This document shows, one piece after another, positions 1 to 12,200 of a DNA stretch of 64,000 nt. The position numbers and the translations under genes are program-made. Positions within the stretch are counted from its first letter, which is position 1, and every line of letters begins with the position of its first letter. Source of the DNA: Doris montereyensis (lineage: Eukaryota; Mollusca; Gastropoda; Nudibranchia; Dorididae); the NCBI GenBank assembly GCA_037039925.1, contig JAXRKP010000423.1:1-64000 (forward strand). The letters are read 5' to 3'. The notes beneath the pieces are model-generated. The model made no database searches. It had not been told where the DNA came from and saw nothing but the letters and a program-made list of their open reading frames with translations.

Positions 1-3000
1 CAGATATTCTTCACATTCATAGCATCACCAACATCACAGATGACCAGATATTCTTCACATTCATAGATCACCAACATCACTGATGACCAGATATTCTTCA
101 CATTCATAGGACCACCAACATCACAGATAGATATTCTTCACACTCATAGGACCACTGATTACAGATGGTCAGATATTCTTCACACTCATAGGACCACCAA
201 CACCACTGATGACCAGATATTCTTCACACTCATAGCATCACAACATCCCTGATGACCAGATATTCTTCACACTCATAGGATCAGCAACATCACATTTGAC
301 CACATATTCTTCACATTCATAGGACAAGCAACATCACAGATGGCCAGATATTCTTCACACTCATAGCATCACCAACACCACAGATAACCAGATATTCTTC
401 TTCACACTCATAGCACCACCAATATCACAGATAACCAGATATTCTTCACACTCATAGCATCACCAACATCCCTGATAACCAGATATTCTTCACACTCATA
501 GTATCACCAACACCACTGATGACCAGATATTCTTCACACTCATAGGACTGTGCAACACATTTGACCAGATATTCTTCACACTCATAGCATCACCAACACC
601 ACTGATGACCAGATATTTTCACACTCATAGCACTGACCAACATCATTGATGACCAGATATTCTTCACACTCATAGCATCACCAACATCACTGATGACCAG
701 ATATTCTTCACACTCATAGCATCACCAACACCACAGATAACCAGATATTCTTCACATTCATAGTACCACCAACATCATTGATGACCAGATATTCTTCACA
801 CTCATAGCATCACCAACACCACAGATAACCAGATATTCTTCACATTCATAGCACCACCAACATCATTGATGACCAGATATTCTTCACACTCATAGCCTCA
901 CCAACATCACTGATGACCAGATATTCTTCACACTCATAGCATCACCAACATCACTGATGACCAGATATTCTTTCACTCATAGCATCACCAACACCACTGA
1001 TGACCAGATATTTTTCACACTCATAGCATCACCAACACCACTGATGACCAGATATTCTTCACACTCATAGCATGATCCCTGATGACCTCAGATATTCTTT
1101 ACACTCATAGCATCACCAACATCCCTGATGACCAGATATTCTTCACACTCATAGGACCAGCAACATCACAGATGGCCAGATATTCTTCACACTCATAGCA
1201 TCACCAACATCCCTGATGACCAGATATTCTTTACACTCATAGCATCACCAACATCCCTGATGACCAGATATTCTTCACACTCATAGCACCATCAACATCC
1301 CTGATGACCAGATATTCTTCACACTCATAGCATCACCAATATCACTGATGACCAGATATTCTTCACTCATAGCACCACCAATATTACTGATGACCAGATA
1401 TTCTTCACACTCATAGCACCACCAACACCACAGATAACCAGATATTCTTCACCCTCATAGCCTCACCAACATCACTGATGACCAGATATTCTTCACATTC
1501 ATAGCATCACCAACATCACTGATGACCAGATATTCTTCACACTCATAGATCACCAACATCACTGATGACCAGATATTCTTCACACTCATAGTAGTCATAG
1601 CATCACCAACACCACTGATGACCAGATATTCTTCACACTCATAGCATCACCAACACCACTGATGACCAGATATTCTTCACACTCATAGCATCACCAACAT
1701 CCCTGATGACCAGATATTCTTCACACTCATAGCATCACCAACATCCCTGATGACCAGATATTCTTCACACTCATAGGACCAGCAACATCACAGATGGCCA
1801 GATATTCTTCATACTCATAGCATCACCAACACCACAGATAACCAGATATTCTTCACACTCATAGCACCACCAATATCACTGATGACCAGATATTCTTCAC
1901 ACTCATAGCACCACCAACACCACAGATAACCAGATATTCTTCACACTCATAGCATCACCAACACCACTGATGACCAGATATTCTTCACACTCATAGGACC
2001 AGCAACATCACATTTGACCAGATATTCTTCACATTCATAGCATCACCAACACCACTGATGACCAGATATTCTTCACACTCATAGCACCACCAACATCATT
2101 GATGACCAGATATTCTTCACACTCATAGCATCACCAACATCACTGATGACCAGATATTCTTCACACTCATAGCATCACCAACACCACAGATAACCAGATA
2201 TTCTTCACATTCATAGTACCACCAACATCATTGATGACCAGATATTCTTCACACTCATAGCATCACCAACACCACAGATAACCAGATATTCTTCACATTC
2301 ATAGCACCACCAACATCATTGATGACCAGATATTCTTCACACTCATAGCCTCACCAACATCACTGATGACCAGATATTCTTCACACTCATAGCATCACCA
2401 ACATCACTGATGACCAGATATTCTTCACTCATAGCATCACCAACACCACTGATGACCAGATATTTTTCACACTCATAGCATCACCAACATCCCTGATGAC
2501 CAGATATTCTTTACACTCATAGCATCACCAACATCCCTGATGACCAGATATTCTTCACACTCATAGGACCAGCAACATCACAGATGGCCAGATATTCTTC
2601 ACACTCATAGCATCACCAACATCCCTGATGACCAGATATTCTTTACACTCATAGCATCACCAACATCCCTGATGACCAGATATTCTTCACACTCATAGCA
2701 CCATCAACATCCCTGATGACCAGATATTCTTCACACTCATAGCATCACCAATATCACTGATGACCAGATATTCTTCACTCATAGCACCACCAATATTACT
2801 GATGACCAGATATTCTTCACACTCATAGCACCACCAACACCACAGATAACCAGATATTCTTCACCCTCATAGCCTCACCAACATAACTGATGACCAGATA
2901 TTCTTCACATTCATAGCATCACCAACATCACTGATGACCAGATATTCTTCACACTCATAGCATCACCAACATCACTGATGACCAGATATTCTTCACACTC

Positions 3001-3825
3001 ATAGTAGTCATAGCATCACCAACACCACTGATGACCAGATATTCTTCACACTCATAGCATCACCAACACCACTGATGACCAGATATTCTTCACACTCATA
3101 GCATCACCAACATCCTGATGACCAGATATTCTTCACACTCATAGCATCACCAACATCCCTGATGACCAGATATTCTTCACACTCATAGGACCAGCAACAT
3201 CACAGATGGCCAGATATTCTTCACACTCATAGCACCACCAATATCACTGATGACCAGATATTCTTCACATTCATAGTACCACCAACATCATTGATGACCA
3301 GATATTCTTCACACTCATAGCACCACCAATATCACTGATGACCAGATATTCTTCACACTCATAGCACCACCAACATCACTGATGACCAGATATTCTTCAC
3401 TCATAGCATCACCAACATCCCTGATGACCAGATATTCTTCACACTCATAGCATCACCAACATCCTTGATGACCAGATATTCTTCACACTCATAGCATCAC
3501 CAACATCCCTGATGACCAGATATTCTTCACACTCACAGCATCACCAACATCCCTGATGACCAGATATTCTTCACACTCATAATTCACCAACACCACAGAT
3601 AACCAGATATTCTTCACACTCATAGCACCACCAACACCACAGATAACCAGATATTCTTCACACTCATAGCATCACCAACATCCCTGATGACCAGATATTC
3701 TTCACACTCATAGCATCACCAACATCCCTGATGACCAGATATTCTTCACACTCACAGCATCACCAACATCCCTGATGACCAGATATTCTTCACACTCATA
3801 GGACCACCAACACCACTGATGAACA
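1..3825. repeat. 44-bp minisatellite array, about 87 units
   Basis: A head-to-tail array whose unit is about 44 bp, built around the core CCAGATATTCTTCACACTCA followed by TAG, a variable CATCACCAACA-type linker and TGATGA. Units differ by point changes (CACTGATGACC, CCCTGATGACC, CACAGATAACC, CACATTTGACC) and a few short indels. The array starts before the window and ends near 3825. It lies to the left of CAND1 exon 7, so it is probably inside CAND1 intron 7, but the next exon is not visible and this placement is inference. The unit length is not a multiple of three and no long ORF crosses it, so it is not coding. Confidence 0.97.
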
Positions 3826-4554
3826 CTGTACAGCTCAACTCAAAGGAGTGTCTCACACTATGAAAGTTCTTGGCAGTTAACTGGACAATTAAATGACACT
3901 AGAAAACAAAACACTTCTATAAACACTGTACAGTTCAACTGAAAGGGAACCTTCAAGTACTTTTGTTTGTTTAATTGAAATTTAACCCATCCACTATATG
4001 TGGTTGTATCGGGTGAATTAAGACGAAACTGCAAGATGAAAGATAAGTGAAAGAGGGAAAGGAAAGAAAGACCTAACAGTAGCACCTGCCAACCACCCAC
4101 CCTTCATGTGCATCTTTAGTCTTTCCAAGCAAGAACTAAGATCTACAAGACATATGAAACATGCCAGAACATGCACATGTTGGAACACTGTAACTGATTG
4201 GGTAGGAGCGTGTCAAGTAATCTCATTCCTACGTTTAATTTATTATAATTTTTTTTTTAACTGTGAATATTTCCTTCTCTTCACCTTAGGAATAAATTTT
4301 GAAACTTCAGTGGGACAACGGCTAACAAATGACTCAAAGCCTTGGATGCAAAATTCTCTGAGTTCATCGTCGTCTGTTTGGCAAAACTTTACAAATGAGG
4401 GGAACCATTTTGTCTAGATGTTCACCAAACCTCCCACCTGCTTGGCGACTGGAACACAAAGAGAAAAAGCAATAGATTATAGAATGTGTAGATTTTCTCA
4501 TTCACCGGCATTAATTTCACTAGATTTGTTTTGTTTTTTTTTAATTTAATTTGA

Positions 4555-4800
4555 TTTTATCCCACCCACAACTAAGGTGATCTTGGGAGTTTGGTAGGAT
4601 TTTTAATGTGCACAGCGTTGCAATCTGCACACAAGACCTCCTTTTTATTGCACATTTCTGATAGGACTAGGTGTCAATCCACCTACCTAGACCAGGCATA
4701 GGTTTTACTTGAAAAATTTACAACCTACCAGGTCTTGAACTCAAGACCTTTGCTTGGGAGGCTGACACCCTGCCTCTTGACTATCGAGTCCCTCATGTCA
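4555..4800 (-). mobile_element. tRNA-derived SINE, family 1, reverse orientation
   Basis: Read on the minus strand it begins with a tRNA-like head (GGGACTCGATAGTCAAGAGG, then a B-box-like GAGTTCAAGACC) and continues into a body with the markers GGTAGGTGGATTGACACC and AAAAAGGAGG. The same head and body occur in plus orientation at 5686-5985 and 9883-10195, so this is an interspersed family with pol III promoter-like boxes. Confidence 0.8.
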
Positions 4801-5685
4801 TTAAAAATATTATTCTACTTTACCCATTTTCTAAATCCTCAAAACGTATCAAAGAGTCACTTTACCTCTCTAGCTTATGTTAACCATGATAGCAAAGATC
4901 TCATCACTAATTACTCTCAAAATCTACCTGTACAAAAGGATAAAAACAATATAGCTACTAATTTTCAGGAGGACAGCTCATGATCTCACAGTATATTCCT
5001 TTAGAACCTGTAATATCATATCATTCTAACTCATTGTATCCTAAATTGCATGACAACAAATTTAGGAGACTTTTTATCTGCATCGAGAGTGTCATTTTTC
5101 CAAAGTGCTCACAAATTGTGCTCACCTGATAGCACCCACACACTGGATATATGTTCGTGTTGTAGACGTACTGGCATTCTTAATCAATTCTGACAGAAGA
5201 AATTCAATCAATTCCTGGAACAGGATGCGTTACAACTCATTACCAGATGACCTTTATGAGGGAAAGGAACAAAAAAAACAAATTAGAATCTTTCACCTGA
5301 TATAAGAAAGAAAAAGAAAAAACATTATATGTCATGACTTTTTTTTCATTAAGCATTCAAGAATAAACAGTACAGAACGCTTAATCCATAATATCATGAA
5401 GGAACAGGCAAAATAATTGTATTAACCGGGAATATAGATTAACCAAAAATGCCTTGTTTTGATCTAGTTGGAGGTGTGGAATGTTAAACAATGTAAATTG
5501 AGTGCAAACACTACCCTCTGCATTTTACATACAGGCCTAGGACCGATGACCCTGAGTTTGGTTGATCAGTCAAGATCTTTTTGTTTGTGTGAAGACATCT
5601 TGTCAACTGATGAATCTAAGATTTGCGCCCCTTTTATCCCAATCGATTAAACAGAAACAATGAAATGCGTAACCAGTTTCAGAAC

Positions 5686-5985
5686 CGTCGGGTGGTCCAT
5701 AGGCAACGTGTCGGCCTCTTAACAAGAAGGACATGGATTCATGTCCCCCAGTTGAACAATTTCCTCAATTTTTTCAAGTAACCCCCTCCCAGATAGGTTG
5801 ATCGACACCCAGTCCCATCAGAGAGATCATGAAAAGGAGGACCTGTCTGCAGATCACAACACTCTGCCCACATTAAAGATCCCTTGGCTGTTTACTGGGC
5901 AGTTGGGGCAAAAATTAAACATTCTATAATAAAACCCTGAAATCACCTTAGCTGTCGATGTGGGTAAATCAAAACAAATTTAAGG
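5686..5985 (+). mobile_element. tRNA-derived SINE, family 1
   Basis: Head GGTGGTCCATAGGCAACGTG is followed by the family body (AGGTTGATCGACACCCAGTC, AAAAGGAGGACC, TTAAAGATCCCTTGGCTGTT) and a tail with TGTGGGTAAATC. It aligns by eye along its whole length with the copy at 9883-10195. The B box is degenerate here. Confidence 0.8.
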
Positions 5986-6134
5986 TAAATGGTTAAAAAT
6001 CTATGGAGGCTATGCTAGAGAGAGAGAATATTACTATTCACATTCTTTGCATCTGTTAAATAGGACATCCTGTAGAGTCCTCCAAGAATTTGTTTTAACA
6101 TTTAATGCGGAGAAAATTTAAGAACCCATCATAC

Positions 6135-6233
6135 CAATAGCAATTATTGCTCGTTTTCTGACAGCCAACCTGGGACTTGACAACTGAGGCAATAAGGCTT
6201 GTTTGATTGTCATGTGAAAGGTGATGAGGAGTC
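6135..6233 (-). CDS. CAND1: CAND1 exon 7
   Basis: Reads [20 protein letters not shown] then [14 protein letters not shown]. Acceptor CCGTTTTCAG, donor ATTG|GTATGA. The gene continues leftward; no further exon could be recognised inside the window. Confidence 0.94.
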
Positions 6234-9200
6234 CTGAAAACGGAAAGACAAGAAAATGAGATGAGGATGAATGTAACGTTCACTTTCATGTCTACTGGCT
6301 CAAGATAAAAAAAAAAATCTTGCAAATACTGCATCTTAAGACAAAAAGTGGCAAAATCAAATTAAATCAATAGAGAAATGGGTCGCATAATACTTGTGGT
6401 CCAATTATTTCCTCAAATCAATTAATAATCTTACACATTGACGAAATTACCCAGTGATGATTATGAAGGAAAGGTGCATGAATGAAAAGAGATCTTACCT
6501 CCAAATCTGCTGAGTAGGTCACCCAAAATGTCCAAAGCTTCCAACTGTACTGATACATCCTCTTGCTGAAAAACAACAACAAATTTTTCACCTATAATAT
6601 GGATAGCAGACAACTATCTCCTAACTTTAATATTTTACAGGGATCAAATGACAATAATGTGAAACAATGTAGCTATGATGTCCTAATATCAAATAAATAA
6701 TTGGCCAACAATGACTGATCTAATTACTTGAAATAATCCTGGCCAGGAACTATAACAATTTTTCATTAAAACAAAAATATCAATCATTCACTGACAAATG
6801 TTTACCATTAACCTTTTTAATGTGAAAAAAAGTCAAGATACTTACAGACTGAATCACCAGCAAGATTTACATAAATAGGGTGATTTTATTATGAAAAATA
6901 GACACGATCAAGATGAATTGCAAATCTTCTTTACTAAAAAATCTATTTCAATGACAATTAAAAGTATGGATGTAAAAAGTATTTCAAATTTACATGGTTT
7001 TTATATTCCTATGACAACTACTTCTATGTCACAGAGCCTGCAGTTCAATTTTATTCATCTGTTTCAATGAAGTTTTTGTTGAAAGGACAACTGCATCACG
7101 CATGTATACCTCAATAAATGTTTATTTAAATTTTAATAAAACTTGTATTGATAGGCAAACCTTGGAAATAGCATTAGTGAGGCGAGTTGTGATTTTTTTG
7201 CAGATACTGGCAGCAAGAGTTGTGGAGGAGGGTGGCAACTCTGTTATCACAGTCTTCAAACCTGAAATGGACCACAGGCATTAGAAAATTTCTATAAATG
7301 ACACAGCTGTGAAATTAGTAACAAGCAATTCCCTAGTGTTACCAATGCTACACTTTATGACAGTGTATTACTGAATTAACTTCAAAAAACTTCTACTACT
7401 ACTACTACAATTACTACTAGTATCAGACCATAACAAGAAAACTTGAAAGATTTCTGCACAAACAAGATTAGGTCCTTTTACTTAAAGAAAGCAAAACTGT
7501 CTTAAAAATATAATATATTTTGCCTCTTTCCATGCACAGAGGTGAAGCCAAGTCATATATTTTTATATGAAAGTACAATGGAACCTCTCTAATCTGGAAA
7601 TCTTGGTGGAAAATTGTTCCAAATAGCCGGATTTCCCAATTACCCGGGGACATACAGACATTGGTTTCCTTTTAACAGTTTTGAGGTACGTTAAGCCCTT
7701 CCGTGAGGGGTAAAATACAGATTCAAACAAACGATTTATTTCAGCCACAGGACCAGTTGCTAAAAAAAACATAGCATTCATCAGTCATGTCCTTTACAGT
7801 CGAGCTTGTGATTGACAAGTTAAACGGGCAATGAAAGTGCATGAGTCTGATAACACTATACTGCATTGTTAGGTGGACAAGCAAGAACTGGCTCGACGGC
7901 TGATTTCACACCTGCATGGATGTCTGGCTAATGGTCGTCGTGATCTGGCACTTATGACATTGTGTACATATTATGTAATGGATAACATGTGTAGCACTAT
8001 CGGAGGTGTAATAATTAAAGTTTTGATGACACAGAGACCAAATTTGGATAACAAGTGAGAGGTGGAATAAATAATTCTGGAGTAAGGGGATGACAATCAA
8101 TGCAAGCCTGCAAAGAAATGTCCGATTAGCCGGGAACTTTTCCCGTTAAGAGGTAAAGTACGCAGAAAAAATCTGTCCCCTGAGGTTTGTTCCCTATTAG
8201 CCGAGTTTACCGATTCCCCGTTTAGAGAGGTTCCATTGTATAAGTAATAGAAAGATTGGATGTTAAAACTTTTTTTTTTAATTGACAGACAAAAGATATC
8301 TTTTAACCGGTTTTATCACATCTATTCTGCACACAAAATACAACCACAAGCACTTACCAATACTAGAAATATCACGCAATTGTTCCTTGTCTGAAAGCAT
8401 ATTGCTGCATAATGTGTCAACAATTGTTTCCACTTGGTATTCCTTTACTTTGCTCACCAAGGGACCCAAACTGGCAAATTAAAGATCAATCCATATTAAT
8501 TCAATGATATTGAGTAATAAGTTTATACATCATTAATGATTGTAGATATTTATTGAAAGACAACAGAAACAAGACTTTTCGACATGGAAGATATCAAAAC
8601 CATGCACACACAAAATTAAAAGACAGAAAAGAACATTTTTTTAAAACATTAGAGAAATACTCAACTCATCAATGACATGAAGAAACCAACATCGGTATTG
8701 TCAACAACAAAAATGAATGACTTTCAAATAGGGGAAAGCCCAGCTCATTTTTTTTTTTTAATGACTTGCACAAAAGAAAACAAATGTTACTGATCTCTAT
8801 CGAACAAAAAAATATAGATAATTGAAGAGAATTAATGCAAAGCAATATGAAACAATGCAAAAATACAAAAATCCCACTTTTGCTCCAATACTCCATTCAT
8901 GACAAGGAAAGAATCTTGATTTCAAACACATGTATCAAACAACTCTCACTGTGAACCAGCTAGCATGAGCCAATACATTTTCAAACAAATTTTTAAAAGT
9001 CTAATAAACTTCTTACCCACCACTAACTTCCATTGCAAAGGTCTGCTATTACGGGGAGCCCAAAGGCTGCATTTCTAAGACAAAACTCTGAAGTACGGTT
9101 CAACTGAAATGTAAACACTCAAAGAAAAGCTCACCATTTGACGGCCAGATTTTGAACTTCACCATTCTTGTCCTCTAAAAGTTTAAGCAACATCTTCACA

Positions 9201-12200
9201 ACCTGACCAGATGATATAAATGTATATATGTATATATATATATATATATATATAATATAACTTCTTTATAAAGATGTTAAATAAACAAAAAAGTAGAAAG
9301 AAAGGCTGACTATACTCCTAATACTTCTTCTTCTGGTCAGAGAATGTATGAATTAAAAAGTTATCAATGAGGATTGGGTTTTTTTAGTGCTTTATAAAGT
9401 ATGAAAATCTACAAAAGCTGCTTTTATAATCTCCTGAAAAAATGAAGGGGTTATTTCAACAGTGTGCCTACGTCACAATTTCATCTTTTAGAGAAAAATG
9501 CCAAAACCCATGGACTCTATTGAAATGACCCCTTCAATTTTAAGAAGCTTTTCATTTCTTCAAAATATTATCAATGTTTTTCAGCTAGATCTTTTTGACA
9601 CTACATTAACCCTTTGAACCCTGAGTTCCTGAATCTTATTTGGCCTCGTACCAAATGAAAGAGAAAGTGGAAACTGGAAACAACTGGACGGCAGCAGCAG
9701 TAACTAGCTTTAAATTTTCTGATTGGTCGAAAATCAGACTAAACATTCAGCGCAAAATGTAGGGGGTGTCTCTGCCCGCTTGAGCTCGCATACCGGTTCA
9801 AAGAGTTAAAGATAGTGTCAAGCAGAATGACTCGAGCACTGATCACAGATTAATTGGATCCATTACAGTCTCTGTCAATGATCAGGGGACTCGGTAGTCC
9901 AGAGGCAAGGTGTCAGCCTCTCAACCAAAAGGTAGTGGGTTCGAGCCCTGCCAACGATTGAAAATTTTTCTCGAGTTTCTTCGAGCAAAATCAACCACCC
10001 TGGTCCAGGTAGGTGGACCAACACCTAGTCCCATCAGAAACGGACGATAAAAAGGAGATCCCGTGTGCAAATCACAACACTCTGTGCATGTTAAAGATCC
10101 CTTGGCTATTTACATGGCAGTCTGGGCAAAATTAATAAATCCTACCAAAAAACCCAGAGATCACATGAGTTGTGGATATGGGTAAACCAAATCAATGATC
10201 TCTTACAATATTTAGAGCTAGAAATTGGATACCTCAGATTTTGCAGGTGACTTTGAGTAAATTTGAAATGTATTATACTTTAATAACAAATTATTAGTTC
10301 TTGCATATATCTGTAAGAAATTTAACTTGCGCATTCCACAGCAGTAGTTAACTCTTAGACCATTATACCATAACAAATTTAATAGAAGTTTAGTAAGACT
10401 TACTTTACGTTCACTGTCATCATCTAGCTTGATTGAATCTTTCTGCAGCTCAGCCATCAAGTCATTTGTTGCCATGAAACGAAAATCCTTGTCAGAAGAT
10501 GTCATCTGTCGAATAAAACAATGACCAAAAGAACAAAAACTTACATTTTTAGACTTCAGACATGATATCTTATCAGTTTAGTAATTGGCTGGTTACTGCT
10601 ACACTTTATACAATATGTCAATTTCGATGTCTCATGTCATAAATTCGGCTGTCTCAGTCTCATATCATCTCACATTGACCCAAAGAATCGTATTCAGTCA
10701 CAAAAGACTGCTGTACTTGATAGCAAACTCTCAAAACAATCTCCTTACTTTCTTTCCTTTTATTATTCACCAGAAAAACCAAACTCAATTTTTTATCTAT
10801 CCCTTCAAAATACACCCTCTTTATTATGTCCCTTGGCTGGTTCCAACTACAGAACTCTTCCTATAACTAGGATCAATCAATGAATCAGAAGTGACAGACT
10901 TTTATTTGATTTATATAGATCTAGTTGAAATTGTTGTAATCATAAATTTAACTTTCGTAAAATCCATCACAATCAGTTGAATTCCTCTTTTACCCTCGCC
11001 CCCAACATATCGTAGCCTTGGAATGATAGGGTCATAGGTCCAATCTTTCCAAAAATCTAATTAACACACGATGTACCTATATTGTGTGCGTTCTCCCTTC
11101 AAATAACATTTTCAAGGGTCATTGACCCTATTAGGCTCAGTTTTAGTCATGTACACAGTCATATTTGCAGGCACTCCTTTAAAAATTGATGTCCTGTTTG
11201 ATCCCTAAGTGAATGTAAATTGAAAAAGTGGCTAGGTGGTGTTAATGGGGCATATAGCTTCTACAGCCAATCTGTCCCATGATGCATTATAATGCGATTT
11301 CCCAGATAGGTTGTAACTCTTTTGCATGACTGTTTTTTTACCAGTGCTCTTCAATGCATAGTGATAGCAGAAGAATTATGCACTAACTTTAACACTTGTA
11401 CGTCATCGATCTAAACATGTGAATCAACATATATGACTAGTTTTATTTAGAAATACATCATAAAATTGGCGAGGAAAACTTGCTATGGCATCTTTTACAT
11501 CCCAAAAATGTTAATACAGTGACTTATTCTTGCCAGCCTTAGGAGAGCAGAATGCTAAATCTACTTATTCATATAAATGCTTGCTTGGTTCCAAAATAAT
11601 TCCACCCTTTAGAACTTCAGAAATCTAGATTGCTCAAGTCGGACTATCTTGTGTTGCCAGTAATAGAATCAAATATATCCTTTTGATTTAATATTTACCT
11701 CTAATAGCCATGGGTTTACAAATTTCCAACTTTCTAGTAGCATTTCTTGCCTTTTATGCATTAGGAGACCTACTCCAGCTCTAGCTCTATCTTTGACATC
11801 TACTCCTGAGAAGATTAAAGTATGATTTGGTCCGACATTTTCTATTCCTTGTCCTTTTTTCTTTGTTTGTGTAATAGCCAAAATGTCTACTTTGAATTTT
11901 TCCATTTCTTCAGCCAATTCTAACTCCTTTCCATTAATTGCCCTAACATTCCATGTTCCAAAAATCACAGTCCATGTTCTTTTCCAGAGTCGTCTTCAAA
12001 AGTTCAAGCCGGGTATATCATTGTATATATTACTTTGAATCAGATCGTTTTGGATAAGCAGGGATTAGCCCACTGTACCCTAGGTAGATGGTGGGGCTGC
12101 CACCCTGAGCCCCCTACTGGGCCTTGTTATTTTCTGTCAGGGTTATCTAGTAAACAGAGGAGCAGAAATATTTAGTGATCATCACTTAATGATTGCCAAA

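Larger units (their letters stand above)
3826..6134. other. Probable CAND1 intron 7 sequence
   Basis: No coding exon is recognisable on either strand. I looked on the minus strand for the next conserved CAND1 segment (after the RKRAIIAIG peptide) and did not find it. The stretch holds two SINE copies (4555-4800 and 5686-5985), annotated separately, and otherwise AT-rich unique sequence. Confidence 0.6.

Noticed and set aside
1..3825. Regular repeats with variable linkers, superficially like a CRISPR array
   Set aside because: The unit is a continuous 44-bp tandem repeat, the variable part is only a few bases and itself recurrent, and the DNA is clearly animal. It is a minisatellite.
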